From positions 371,997 through 435,996 of the forward strand of contig NZ_ATVT01000001.1 of NCBI RefSeq assembly GCF_000420865.1: a DNA stretch of 64,000 bases. Direction: 5' to 3'. Of the stretch, positions 44,505-53,212 are shown piece after piece. This DNA is from Butyrivibrio sp. XPD2006. GTDB taxonomy: Bacteria; Bacillota; Clostridia; Lachnospirales; Lachnospiraceae. Both the position numbers and the translations under genes were made by a program. The stretch's first letter is position 1, and every line of letters starts with the position of its first letter. Below the pieces are notes generated by a model. The model saw nothing but the letters and a program-made list of their open reading frames with translations. It was not told the DNA's origin and did no database searches.

Positions 44505-45728
44505 TTACTTAATGTTACCCTGGAAGTTGATCTTAGCTGTTGTAGCTGAAGGCTGCTCAGCTGAAGAATCGTTAGATACTGTAACTTTGCCGTTTACCAT
44601 ATCAGCAACGAGCTGCTTGTAATCAGCCTCAGTAAATCCGTCAGTCCAGATTGTGCTGTCAGCAAGACCTACATAGTTAAGGCTCATGTCGTCAGCAGAT
44701 ACAAGACCAAGGTTAAGGATCTTACCAGCGTAAGAATCCCAGCTGCCATCCTTGATTGCTGTAAGAAGTGTGTTAACTGTTGCCTGAAGGCCCTTCATAG
44801 CTGAAGTTACAGTCATACCACTCTCGAACATTCCATCAATTGTCTTAGCCTGGTCAACGTCAACACCGATAACCTTGCCACCAACCTTAGCAGCTGCCTC
44901 ACCTGCAGATGTGAAGATACCACCGCCGCAAGCAAATACAACTTCTGTGCCGCCCTGGTACCATGTATCCATAGCTGCTGTGATATCAGCATCGCCGTAG
45001 AACTGGTTACCATAAGCATAGTTGATCTCTACATCAGCACCGAGCTCAGCTGCAGCTGCGTCAGCACCCTGTACGAAACCATAACCGTAACGGATAACAG
45101 CAGGAACTGCCATTCCGCCAAGGAAACCGAGCTTTGTGTAGCCCATCTTAACTGCTGCGTATCCAGCCATGTATCCAGGAAGCTCTTCCTGATATACTGC
45201 TGAGAATACGTTAGCGAATGTCTCGTTGTTGAAGTCTGAAGAATCACCTTCAAGATCATACTCTGAAACATCAAGAGCAACGAACTTAACATCAGGATAA
45301 GTATCAGCTGTATCCTTGATTGCGCCTGCGAAAGCATAACCTGGCATTACGATTACGTTGTAGCCATCAGCTACAGCCTTATCGATCATAGCCTCTCTCT
45401 CAGCGTCTGAATCGCCTTCAGGCTTGTAGTATGTGAAGTCAACACCGTTAGCCTCACCAAAAGCCTTACAAGCTTCGTAAGTTGACTGGTTGAATGACTG
45501 GTCTGTGATATCGCCGTAGTCAGTAACCATAGCAACTCTCATGTCAGTTGCTTCTGCAGCAGGTGCCTCAGCAGCTGTGTCAGCAGCGGGCTCTGCAGCA
45601 GGCTCTGCTGTCTGCTCTGTCTGTGTCTCTGCAGTATCTGTTGTAGTAGCAGGAGCTGTGTCACCACAAGCTACTAATGAAGATACCATTGTTGCAGCCA
45701 TAAGAACTGCGAAAAGTTTCTTTTTCAT
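44505..45728 (-). CDS. BMP-family nucleoside-binding lipoprotein (PnrA/BmpA type)
   Basis: The 407-residue protein begins with a lipoprotein signal peptide (MKKKLFAVLMAATMVSSLVACG, lipobox LVAC, lipid on the Cys). An Ala/Thr/Glu-rich linker (about 25-60) follows, then the BMP fold with DQSFNQSTYEACKAFGEANG, KLGFLGGMAVPAVIRYGYGF, FACGGGIFTSAGEAAAKVGG and VIGVDVDQAKTI. I placed the start at 45728, after GGAGGG. The operon with cdd and udp indicates pyrimidine or general nucleoside ligands. Codon use is biased, suggesting high expression. Confidence 0.93.
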   Translation of the reverse strand: MKKKLFAVLMAATMVSSLVACGDTAPATTTDTAETQTEQTAEPAAEPAADTAAEAPAAEATDMRVAMVTDYGDITDQSFNQSTYEACKAFGEANGVDFTYYKPEGDSDAEREAMIDKAVADGYNVIVMPGYAFAGAIKDTADTYPDVKFVALDVSEYDLEGDSSDFNNETFANVFSAVYQEELPGYMAGYAAVKMGYTKLGFLGGMAVPAVIRYGYGFVQGADAAAAELGADVEINYAYGNQFYGDADITAAMDTWYQGGTEVVFACGGGIFTSAGEAAAKVGGKVIGVDVDQAKTIDGMFESGMTVTSAMKGLQATVNTLLTAIKDGSWDSYAGKILNLGLVSADDMSLNYVGLADSTIWTDGFTEADYKQLVADMVNGKVTVSNDSSAEQPSATTAKINFQGNIK

Positions 45729-45780
45729 AATTTCCCTCCGTTTGTAATGAAATAATAGAAACATTTATAATAAAACCTTT

Positions 45781-46557
45781 TCAGGCTTTATCCAAAGCTA
45801 TGAGGTTCTTGATGCCCTCGATTGTGGTCTTATAGACCGCATCCATATCATGAACCTGAGGATTTGAAAGACCTTTTTTGGCTCTTTCCTGATTGGCAAC
45901 AACCAATAATACTGCGCCTGTACGAAGTCTTAAGTAACTTCCGACAATGAAAAGAGTTGAACTCTCCATTTCGGAACACAGGCATCCGCACTTGATCCAA
46001 GCATCCCATTTATAAAGAAGCTCAGGACCTACCGGCTTGGTCTCCGGCTCATGCTGTCCAAAAAATGAATCCTTGCACTGAGCAACGCCTACGTGGTACT
46101 TGGCTCCTACTGTCTTGGCTCCGTTAACAAGGGCATTTACAACTTCAAAATCTGCAACTGCAGGATATTCAATCGGAGCATACTCTTTGGATGTACCTTC
46201 TGCCCTGATTGCACCGTTGGCGATCACAATATCTCCGCCGATGACATCTTCCTGCATTCCGCCTGATGTACCCATACGGATAAATGTATCAGCTCCGCAC
46301 TTGGCAAGCTCCTCAACACAGATTGCTGTTGAAGCTCCACCGATTCCATGCGAAATAACACTTACCTTTTCACCGCAGAGTGTACCTGTGTAAGTGGTAT
46401 ATTCTCTATTCTGAGCTACAAAAACGGGATTATCGAAGAGTTTTGAAATAGATTCACATCTACCCGGGTCACCTGTCAAAAGTACATATCTTCCTACATC
46501 TCCGGGTTTTACATGTGTATGGTACTGATAACCGGCACCTTCTGTATAATCTACCAT
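45781..46557 (-). CDS. udp: Uridine phosphorylase
   Basis: The enzyme phosphorolyses uridine to uracil and ribose-1-phosphate. The 258-residue protein shows [19 protein letters not shown] (phosphate site), [30 protein letters not shown] and a substrate loop [12 protein letters not shown] (Met-Glu-Ser binding ribose), all of the NP-I family. I chose the ATG at 46557 ([15 protein letters not shown]), preceded by GGGG. A longer start to 46599 adds [10 protein letters not shown] and lacks a ribosome site. It leads the operon, with a clear promoter 60 bases upstream. Confidence 0.9.
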   Translation of the reverse strand: MVDYTEGAGYQYHTHVKPGDVGRYVLLTGDPGRCESISKLFDNPVFVAQNREYTTYTGTLCGEKVSVISHGIGGASTAICVEELAKCGADTFIRMGTSGGMQEDVIGGDIVIANGAIRAEGTSKEYAPIEYPAVADFEVVNALVNGAKTVGAKYHVGVAQCKDSFFGQHEPETKPVGPELLYKWDAWIKCGCLCSEMESSTLFIVGSYLRLRTGAVLLVVANQERAKKGLSNPQVHDMDAVYKTTIEGIKNLIALDKA

Positions 46558-46617
46558 AATAATTACCCCAACATCTTGTATGCGCATAGTTACACACACT
46601 AAATATATTTATCTAAT

Positions 46618-46646
46618 ATTATAATCCAAATAATAACATTTAACAA
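46618..46646 (-). promoter_or_regulatory. Promoter of the nucleoside salvage operon
   Basis: TTGTTA (46641-46646) and TATAAT (46618-46623), minus strand, are separated by exactly 17 bases. It sits between the rimM stop and udp. No terminator is visible after rimM, so read-through from the ribosomal operon is also possible. Confidence 0.8.
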
Positions 46647-46669
46647 CTTTTTGGAATATTAATTTTAGT

Positions 46670-47185
46670 TCAGTCTAAAAGTCCATCCATTACATGGATC
46701 ACTATCTTTCCGCCATCTACATCTATTTCTTTTACACAGTCCTTGATAGCCGGAATATAAACCTTATCATCCGATTCGATCCTTGTCATCTCGTAGACAT
46801 CATTGGCACCGGTCTGAAGAATTTCAGAAAGAGTCCCCAGCTCTTTGTCCTCTTCATCAACAATCTTAAGCCCAATAAGATCAGCGCAGTAATATTCGCC
46901 TTTGTTGAGTTTGATTGCATCTTTTCTGTCGATGGTAAGTTCACAACCTCTGAACTTCTCTACTTCATTGATGTTATTAAATTGCTTGAATTTTACGATT
47001 ACAAATTTCTTAAAAAATCTCGCACTTACGACATCAAGTAAGATTTCTTCACCTTTCTGTGTATGGAGCGTTACTTTTTTAAGCTTTTTGAACCTGTCAG
47101 GATCCTGGGTCGTAGGAAAAACGTTAACCTCTCCCTGAAGACCATGTGTCGATGCAATTACTCCAACCTGAAATGATTCTGTCAT
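46670..47185 (-). CDS. rimM: 16S rRNA processing protein RimM
   Basis: RimM assists 30S head assembly by binding S19. The 171-residue protein has FQVGVIASTHGLQGEVNVFPTT (N-terminal RimM domain) and a PRC-barrel domain with GEYYCADLIGLKIV and VYIPAIKDCVKEID. It directly abuts trmD (stop TAA followed at once by ATG). Confidence 0.95.
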   Translation of the reverse strand: MTESFQVGVIASTHGLQGEVNVFPTTQDPDRFKKLKKVTLHTQKGEEILLDVVSARFFKKFVIVKFKQFNNINEVEKFRGCELTIDRKDAIKLNKGEYYCADLIGLKIVDEEDKELGTLSEILQTGANDVYEMTRIESDDKVYIPAIKDCVKEIDVDGGKIVIHVMDGLLD

Positions 47186-47947
47186 TTATTCTCCCTCCGG
47201 TTCTGCCTTTGGTTTTCTTCTTCTCTTCTTTTTCTCGGGTTTTGGCGGATTGTCTATCATATACTGCTCGTACAGATCCGGCCTTCTCTCCCTTGTTCTT
47301 ATTATAGACTGCTCAAGTCTCCATTCATCTACTTTTTTGTGGTCTCCCGACAAAAGAATCGGCGGTACCTTCTTGCCCATCCATTCCTCGGGTCTTGAAT
47401 ACTGAGGATACTCTAAAAGTCCGTTTCCAAAGCTCTCTGTAAGAGCTGATTCGTCGTTATTAAGGACTCCGGGAACAAGTCTTGATATCGCATCGATCAT
47501 TACCATTGCAGGAAGTTCTCCTCCTGTAAGGACATAATCACCGATTGAAACATAGTCTGTAACAATTTCCTCCAGAACTCTTTCATCTATACCCTCATAA
47601 TGTCCGCACAAGAAAACAAGGTCTTCTTCCTTTGCAAAATCTGCAGCCATTTTCTGATCAAATACAGATCCCTGGGGTGTTACATATATTACACGCGGCT
47701 TTTGACCGGATATTTTCTCTTCAATTGCTTTATAACAGTCATATATTGGCTGAGCCTGCATGAGCATACCGGCTCCGCCTCCATAGGTATAATCATCCAC
47801 CTTGTGGTGTTTAAGATCACCTGAATAGTCTCTTATATTGACAGCTTCAAAGGAGATGAAGCCTTTATCTATTGCTCTGCCGATTATACTTGCAGATAGC
47901 CCCTGCTCTATCATCTCAGGGAAAAGAGTCATCACATGATAATTCAT
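47186..47947 (-). CDS. trmD: tRNA (guanine-N1)-methyltransferase TrmD
   Basis: TrmD methylates G37 of certain tRNAs and is a SPOUT-fold dimer. The 253-residue protein has MTLFPEMIEQGLSASIIGRA, DDYTYGGGAGMLM, LCGHYEGIDERV, and SIGDYVLTGGELPAMVMID (the knot region). It ends in a Lys/Arg-rich tail (KPEKKKRRRKPKAEPEGE). Order with rimM is inverted relative to the usual rimM-trmD. Confidence 0.96.
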   Translation of the reverse strand: MNYHVMTLFPEMIEQGLSASIIGRAIDKGFISFEAVNIRDYSGDLKHHKVDDYTYGGGAGMLMQAQPIYDCYKAIEEKISGQKPRVIYVTPQGSVFDQKMAADFAKEEDLVFLCGHYEGIDERVLEEIVTDYVSIGDYVLTGGELPAMVMIDAISRLVPGVLNNDESALTESFGNGLLEYPQYSRPEEWMGKKVPPILLSGDHKKVDEWRLEQSIIRTRERRPDLYEQYMIDNPPKPEKKKRRRKPKAEPEGE

Positions 47948-47965
47948 TGTTCTCCTTGTAAAAAA

Positions 47966-47997
47966 TAGCCGAATAAGAAAATTCTCTTATTCGGCTA
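47966..47997 (-). terminator. Internal terminator/attenuator between khpA and trmD
   Basis: TAGCCGAATAAGA and TCTTATTCGGCTA form a perfect 13-bp stem with a six-base loop, followed by TTTTTTAC on the minus strand. It splits the operon so that trmD-rimM transcription would be reduced relative to rpsP. Confidence 0.88.
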
Positions 47998-48004
47998 CAT
48001 TTAA

Positions 48005-48232
48005 TTAAACAATTTCTACTTCAACCTTGATGTTCTCTCTGGTTGAGGCTGCCTTAACAACGGCACGGATTGCCTTGGCAATACGGCCCTGTTTACCAAT
48101 TACCTTGCCCATGTCTGAAGGTGCAACATGAAGCTCGATCATTATATTACGCCCGTCCTTTTTCTCGGTTACTACTACTTCATCCGGGTTATCAACAAGC
48201 GCCTTTGCGATAACTTCAACTAACTCTTTCAT
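48005..48232 (-). CDS. KH-domain RNA-binding protein KhpA (YlqC)
   Basis: The 75-residue protein is a single KH domain with the GxxG-type loop VIGKQGRIAKAIRAVVKAA. KhpA partners KhpB in binding RNAs affecting cell division in some Firmicutes. It always lies next to rpsP in this group, as here (33 bases downstream). Confidence 0.93.
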   Translation of the reverse strand: MKELVEVIAKALVDNPDEVVVTEKKDGRNIMIELHVAPSDMGKVIGKQGRIAKAIRAVVKAASTRENIKVEVEIV

Positions 48233-48265
48233 TGATTAACCTCCGGCATATTTTAATTTAGAAAA

Positions 48266-48511
48266 TTATTTCTGAATGCCGGCCTGTCTGAATAACTTAG
48301 CTACAGACTCTGTAGGCTGAGCACCGTTTGAAAGCCACTTCTTAGCGAGCTCCTCGTTTACCTTAACTGTGCTGGGATCTGTGTTAGGATCGTATGTTCC
48401 GATCTCCTCGATGAACTTACCCTGTACAGGAGCCTTTGAATCTGAAACGATGATTCTGTAGAAAGGAACCTTCTTCTTACCAATTCTCTTTAATCTGATC
48501 TTTACTGCCAT
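48266..48511 (-). CDS. rpsP: 30S ribosomal protein S16
   Basis: The 81-residue protein begins [22 protein letters not shown] and has [19 protein letters not shown], the full S16 pattern; it ends AGIQK. A GGAGG ribosome site precedes the ATG. It follows ffh by 92 bases. Confidence 0.97.
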   Translation of the reverse strand: MAVKIRLKRIGKKKVPFYRIIVSDSKAPVQGKFIEEIGTYDPNTDPSTVKVNEELAKKWLSNGAQPTESVAKLFRQAGIQK

Positions 48512-48603
48512 TTTAAATTTCCTCCATTAAATATAAATGAATAATTGTTATCTATATGCATAATCAATACATATCATTAGTTAGTGAGCATCAAGTGCTC
48601 TGC
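48512..48603. other. Gap between ffh and rpsP
   Basis: This AT-rich gap contains the rpsP ribosome site and a short GAGCA-TGCTC hairpin at the ffh end. A TTGATT hexamer is visible on the minus strand, but no convincing -10 at 17 bases. A promoter for rpsP is likely here but not proven. Confidence 0.35.
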
Positions 48604-49977
48604 TCAAAAGAACTTACCGCCTCCGAAAGGATTACCGAACTTACCGAATCTTCCGAAGCCTTTTTTGCCTCCCATAAGTCCCGGCATCTGCTTCATCATC
48701 TTGTTCATCTGCTCGAACTGCTTGATGAATCTGTTTACTGCTGCAATATCATTACCTGAACCTTTGGCAATTCTATATTTTCTCTGAGGACTCATAAGCT
48801 TGGGATTCTTGCGTTCCTGGGGAGTCATTGAAAGAACAATGGCTTCAAGCCTTGCAAGCTCTTTTTCATCGGGGAGCTGGTCATCACCGATCTTGCCCAT
48901 TCCGGGAAGCATTCCCATAATGGCGCCAAGTCCGCCCATGTTCCTCATCTGTTTCATGCTCTCAAGATACATCTCGAAATCGAGCTTGCCCTTTTTCATC
49001 TTCTGGGCCATCTCTTTTTCTTTTTCGGCATCCATCTGAGCATTGGCTTCTACAGCCTTGTCAATAAGACTGAGAACATCGCCCATTCCGAGGATTCTGC
49101 TGGCCATTCTGTCGGGATAGAACTGCTCAAGATCTGAGAGCTTCTCACCCATACCAACATAAAGAATAGGCTTACCTGTTACTGCCTTGGTTGAAAGAGC
49201 CGCACCACCTCTTGAATCGCCATCCATCTTAGAGAGGATTATTCCATCAACGCCAACCTTCTCATTGAACTCTGACGCTACATTGACAGCATCCTGACCG
49301 GTCATTGCGTCTACAACAAGAAGTGTCTGATGAACAGTAACCGCTTCCTTGATATCAATAAGCTCTTTCATCATTACTTCATCTATCTGGAGTCGACCTG
49401 CCGTATCGATGATAACAACATTATTGTTATTCTTTTTGGCATAATCGATTGAAGCCTTAGCTATCTCAACAGGGTTTACATCGGTTCCCATTGAGAAGAA
49501 ATCAACCTGCTGTTTATCAGCATTTATCTTGAGCTGATCTATAGCAGCGGGTCTGTAAACGTCGCAGGCAACAAGCAGAGGTTTTCTGCCCTTTAGCTTG
49601 ATCTTACCCGCTATCTTGGCTGCGGTTGTTGTCTTACCTGCACCCTGAAGACCGCACATCATAAGGACTGTGATCTCATTTATAGGCCTAAATTGTATCT
49701 CAGTTGTTTCAGAGCCCATGAGACTGGTCATCTCTTCATTAACTATCTTGATAACCATCTGTCCGGGATTGAGTCCGTTTAAAACGCCCTCGCCGACAGC
49801 TCTTTCCTGTACTGAGTTTACAAACTGCTTAACTACCTTAAAGCTTACATCTGCTTCAAGAAGAGCCATCTTAACTTCTTTCAGCGCAGCCTTAACATCA
49901 TCCTCAGTGAGGACTCCCTTATTCCTAAGGCCTTTAAATACATTTTGAAGTTTGTCAGTCAGACTTTCAAAAGCCAT
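48604..49977 (-). CDS. ffh: Signal recognition particle protein Ffh
   Basis: Ffh binds signal peptides and 4.5S/6S RNA and docks with FtsY (encoded at 54431-55396). The 457-residue protein has the NG GTPase (GLQGAGKTTTAAKIA, DTAGRLQ, SKMDGDSRGG) and the Met-rich M domain with MYLESMKQMRNMGGLGAIMGMLPGM. It ends in a Gly/Phe-rich tail (KKGFGRFGKFGNPFGGGKFF). Its ATG overlaps the ylxM stop by one base. Confidence 0.97.
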   Translation of the reverse strand: MAFESLTDKLQNVFKGLRNKGVLTEDDVKAALKEVKMALLEADVSFKVVKQFVNSVQERAVGEGVLNGLNPGQMVIKIVNEEMTSLMGSETTEIQFRPINEITVLMMCGLQGAGKTTTAAKIAGKIKLKGRKPLLVACDVYRPAAIDQLKINADKQQVDFFSMGTDVNPVEIAKASIDYAKKNNNNVVIIDTAGRLQIDEVMMKELIDIKEAVTVHQTLLVVDAMTGQDAVNVASEFNEKVGVDGIILSKMDGDSRGGAALSTKAVTGKPILYVGMGEKLSDLEQFYPDRMASRILGMGDVLSLIDKAVEANAQMDAEKEKEMAQKMKKGKLDFEMYLESMKQMRNMGGLGAIMGMLPGMGKIGDDQLPDEKELARLEAIVLSMTPQERKNPKLMSPQRKYRIAKGSGNDIAAVNRFIKQFEQMNKMMKQMPGLMGGKKGFGRFGKFGNPFGGGKFF

Positions 49978-50297
49978 TAACCAAGCTCCTCTAAAATTTT
50001 ATCTGATATGCTGATCAGCTCAGCATTCCCGTTAGAAACATTTTTAAGCTTCTCAGCCTGGACTCTGATTGCCTCAGACCTTTTTATCATATGAAGCTTG
50101 TCCTCATATTCCTGCAGGGATTTGGTACATCTCTTGATAAGGTCATGTACGCCCTGTTTGCTGATGCCATGTTCATCGGCAATCTCTGTAAGGGACATAT
50201 CGTTGTAAACTGCCGCCTCATATATCTGCTTTTGATGTTCCGTCAGCAGTTCACCGTAGAAATCGTACAGCAAACCCTGTTCAACGATTTTCTCCAT
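49977..50297 (-). CDS. ylxM: YlxM/p13-like HTH protein
   Basis: The 106-residue protein is the small helix-turn-helix factor always paired with ffh in Firmicutes; it may modulate SRP expression or activity. Core text: LTEHQKQIYEAAVYNDMSLTEIADEHGISKQGVHDLIKR. I chose the ATG at 50297 (MEKIVEQGLLYDFYG) after GAGG; an upstream ATG at 50315 adds MRMRLT. The promoter at 50331-50359 would give a leader of about 27 bases. Confidence 0.92.
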   Translation of the reverse strand: MEKIVEQGLLYDFYGELLTEHQKQIYEAAVYNDMSLTEIADEHGISKQGVHDLIKRCTKSLQEYEDKLHMIKRSEAIRVQAEKLKNVSNGNAELISISDKILEELG

Positions 50298-50330
50298 AGT
50301 TAACCTCATCCTCAAATATGCACAATGAGT

Positions 50331-50359
50331 ATAATATACAAAAAAGAAATAGGTGTCAA
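50331..50359 (-). promoter_or_regulatory. Promoter of ylxM-ffh-rpsP operon, -35 inside the upstream terminator
   Basis: TTGACA (50354-50359) and TATTAT (50331-50336), minus strand, are separated by exactly 17 bases. The perfect -35 hexamer lies within the second arm of the araC-gene terminator hairpin (CTTGACACCTA). Confidence 0.88.
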
Positions 50360-50379
50360 GTATTTTTTCTTGACACCTA
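50341..50379 (-). terminator. Terminator of the ftsY-operon tail (AraC gene)
   Basis: TAGGTGTCAAG and CTTGACACCTA form a perfect 11-bp stem with an eight-base loop, followed by TTTCTTTTTTG on the minus strand. The first arm includes the TAG stop codon of the AraC gene, and the second arm contains the -35 box of the next promoter. Confidence 0.85.
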
Positions 50380-51243
50380 CATTTTTACATCCGACGGCAT
50401 GATTCCAAGCTGATTTTTGAATGCTCGGCTAAAAGATGAATAATCCCGAAATCCGCATTCAATGCAGGCATTTGTCGCAGGCATGCCTCCCATTATATAG
50501 CTTCTGGCAAGCAGAATTCTTTTTTCGGAAATATATTGATGAATCGAATATCCGGTTTCATTCTTGAATGTTCTCATCATATGGTACTTGCTCATATAAA
50601 AATGATCGGCAAGAAGGTCAATTGAGAGATCTTTACTTAAATTATTTCCGATGTATTCTATTATTTCGATAATCTTACGATTATATCTTGCTTCAGGTTT
50701 AAAGCCAAAGTCTTCGGAAATACATGCTTTGTTAAAAGCGATTAGTGCTTTCATGAGATCGAGTCTTGTAGTAAGCCTTCCGGCGTATTCACTGTCCTGC
50801 TTCTTTTCATCGGCCTCAACAGTCTCAAACATGTTAAAGATCTCGGCACTTACATTTGCAGGGAATCTTACAACATAGCTCTTTAGCTCTTTTGCCTTAT
50901 CAAATGAATCAAGAAGTCCATATTGCCTTAGAAAATCATCGGACAGATAAAGTATTATCCTGTCATATCCTTTTGAAGTCTTACCTTCAACTATCTCGGG
51001 TTTATGTATCAAAAACCTGTTAACAAGCACAAAATCGAAGGGCATGAGGTCATACTCCAGCCCTTCGATATAATATTTTACGTTGCCATCAAGTATTAAG
51101 ATAAGCTTATGAAAATCGTGATAATGAAAAGGAATGTCGAAGGATTCGCTGCTCTTAATATGAAAGAAGCGAAAATCCTCGTTCAAATACCCTTTCTGTT
51201 CATAGGCTTCATATGATAATGAAGCATCATATCCATTTTTCAT
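50377..51243 (-). CDS. AraC-family regulator with N-terminal cupin domain
   Basis: The 288-residue protein has a cupin-type sensing domain (FDIPFHYHDFHKLILILDGNVKYYIEG) and two C-terminal HTH motifs of the HTH_18 type (LSIDLLADHFYMSKYHMMRTFKNETG and MPATNACIECGFRDYSSFSRAFKNQLG). It starts one base after the GH25 gene stop and is probably co-transcribed with it. Ligand and targets are unknown. Confidence 0.88.
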   Translation of the reverse strand: MKNGYDASLSYEAYEQKGYLNEDFRFFHIKSSESFDIPFHYHDFHKLILILDGNVKYYIEGLEYDLMPFDFVLVNRFLIHKPEIVEGKTSKGYDRIILYLSDDFLRQYGLLDSFDKAKELKSYVVRFPANVSAEIFNMFETVEADEKKQDSEYAGRLTTRLDLMKALIAFNKACISEDFGFKPEARYNRKIIEIIEYIGNNLSKDLSIDLLADHFYMSKYHMMRTFKNETGYSIHQYISEKRILLARSYIMGGMPATNACIECGFRDYSSFSRAFKNQLGIMPSDVKM

Positions 51244-51244
51244 A

Positions 51245-52330
51245 TCAATAATCCGTTATACAGATATTAAGGTCTACGTCTCCGTCAATTCCGTCAACTC
51301 TTCCGGATGAGGTGTACTGCCAAATATTGAAGTGATAAGGATAATAAAGCGGTGTTCCGTAATATGCGATCCAGATATCGTAGTCATCTACATCAATGGC
51401 ATCCATAAGAAGTGTATAGCTCTTAACATTACCGTATATCATTGGCTTGTAACCTGCCTTTGATACCATATCACAGAAAGTTTTAACAACTAGTTCATAG
51501 TCATCTGTTGTCAGATCAACTGTTCTTGCCGAATCGGATTCAGCAGATTCAACATCAATTACTACAGGGTATGTAACCTTGTAAGGCTCAATAAGATCCA
51601 GTATAAGCTGAACTTCTTCTTCCGCTTCTTCTTTGTTGACAGCCTGAGAATAGAAATATACACCAACGTCAATGCCGTTTTCAGTAGCACCTTCTATGTT
51701 GTCCTCAAAGAAATCATCTGTGAGAAGCTTGCCTTCTGTTGTTCCTCGAAGGCCGGCTCTGATAATAGCAAAATCAATACCGGCTGCCTTTACTTTCTCC
51801 CAGTTTATCTTACCCTGAAACCTTGAAACATCGATGCCGTTCTTGACTTCTACTGTTGAATCATCGCCTACATACTTGAGGAATCCGTCATCTCCCATTT
51901 CGAAATCTTCCTCACCGAAACCATGATGCTCGATATCATCGGAAATCGGGAAGAAATAGTATCTTCCTGAACTTGCCACTACAATCTGATCAGGGAAAAG
52001 AGATCTGATCGTACTTGTAGCCCCATCCCCATTTTCCAGCTTCTGCTGTATCATAGTTTTGATGGAATTCCTGGTCTCCTCAGCTGCTTCCTCTTTTGCA
52101 TCCTGAACAAGCTTGGTAGCTTCTGCTTCTGTATAATAGCCCTCCTGATTAAGAGCATCCAGTTCACTTCTTATTGCATCTTCCTGTCGCTGTAAATTGG
52201 CATTTCTTATAAGAAGCACAATACTGAAAGTGAGCGCCATCAAAGCCACCAGGCTCAGGAAAATGATGGATATAATATTCTGCGTATTTCTAACGCCTTT
52301 GCGTAATCTGTAATCCCCTGAATTTGCCAT
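51245..52330 (-). CDS. Membrane-anchored GH25 lysozyme-family protein
   Basis: The 361-residue protein has a short basic cytoplasmic start, one membrane segment (TQNIISIIFLSLVALMALTFSIVLL) and a coiled-coil-like stretch of about 60 residues. A GH25 domain follows, with NGIDVSRFQGKINWEKVK (first Asp), FAIIRAG, YPVVIDVESAE (Asp-x-Glu pair) and QYTSSGRVDGIDGDVDLNI. These are the expected catalytic acids, so it should be active on peptidoglycan at the cell surface. Four bases separate it from the YitT gene. Confidence 0.9.
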   Translation of the reverse strand: MANSGDYRLRKGVRNTQNIISIIFLSLVALMALTFSIVLLIRNANLQRQEDAIRSELDALNQEGYYTEAEATKLVQDAKEEAAEETRNSIKTMIQQKLENGDGATSTIRSLFPDQIVVASSGRYYFFPISDDIEHHGFGEEDFEMGDDGFLKYVGDDSTVEVKNGIDVSRFQGKINWEKVKAAGIDFAIIRAGLRGTTEGKLLTDDFFEDNIEGATENGIDVGVYFYSQAVNKEEAEEEVQLILDLIEPYKVTYPVVIDVESAESDSARTVDLTTDDYELVVKTFCDMVSKAGYKPMIYGNVKSYTLLMDAIDVDDYDIWIAYYGTPLYYPYHFNIWQYTSSGRVDGIDGDVDLNICITDY

Positions 52331-52333
52331 ACC

Positions 52334-53212
52334 TTACATTCTCTCATCAAAATAACTTTTGTATCCCTCACCGAAAATCTCACTTGCACTTGTAATGATC
52401 ATAAATGCGTTTGGATCCTCTTCTCTTACTATATCTTCTGCAAGAGGTGAGAGTCTCTTTTTGATAGCGCACATTATTACCTTCTTTTTCTCCCCACTGT
52501 AGGCGCCCTGAGCAAATACATGTGTTGCACCAATATCCAGCTCATCAAGCAGCCTTGCGGTAATAATGTCCGGTCTGTCTGAAATGATATAAATAAGCTT
52601 GGCTCCGTCTCTTCCGTACAGTACAAAGTCCACAACGGCACTTACAACAAGTACTGACAAAAATGAATACATCGCAGCAGCAAGATCATGAAATACAAAG
52701 GCTGCGATGACCAGAACAACCATATCTGTCATAATATACAGAATTCCGGTCTTAAGATGCGGATAACGAAGTCTCAACAGCTTAATTATAACATCAGTGC
52801 CTCCGCTTGTAGCATGGCATTTAAAGATAAGTCCTATTGCTACGGCGGTCATTGCACTTCCTATAGTTACAGCCAGTATCATATCGTGAATTATATACTG
52901 ACCAAAATACTTGGTACAAAGATCTGTAAACACAGAGATCATTGTTGTGGCATAGATTGTTGATATCGTAAATCTGATGCCGAACTTCATAATGGCTATA
53001 AGAAGGATCGGTATGTTAAGTATAAGAAACCACATACCGGTTCCTATCCCGACAAGCCTGTTTAAAACAATCGCAAGTCCTGTCATACCTCCCGGAGCAA
53101 GATTATTAGGGTCTACCAAAAGACTTGTTCCAACTCCGTAGATCAGTGCTGCGAAAGTAATTATCAGATACTCCTTGAGTCTCTTCTTTGGAGATATTTT
53201 TTTTGAATTCAT
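52334..53212 (-). CDS. YitT family membrane protein (DUF161/DUF2179)
   Basis: The 292-residue protein has about six hydrophobic segments (LIITFAALIYGVGTSLLVDPNNLAPGGMTGLAI begins the first two) and a C-terminal cytosolic DUF2179 domain (GATHVFAQGAYSGEKKKVIMC). Function is not established. Its start overlaps the threonine ammonia-lyase stop by one base. Confidence 0.88.
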   Translation of the reverse strand: MNSKKISPKKRLKEYLIITFAALIYGVGTSLLVDPNNLAPGGMTGLAIVLNRLVGIGTGMWFLILNIPILLIAIMKFGIRFTISTIYATTMISVFTDLCTKYFGQYIIHDMILAVTIGSAMTAVAIGLIFKCHATSGGTDVIIKLLRLRYPHLKTGILYIMTDMVVLVIAAFVFHDLAAAMYSFLSVLVVSAVVDFVLYGRDGAKLIYIISDRPDIITARLLDELDIGATHVFAQGAYSGEKKKVIMCAIKKRLSPLAEDIVREEDPNAFMIITSASEIFGEGYKSYFDERM

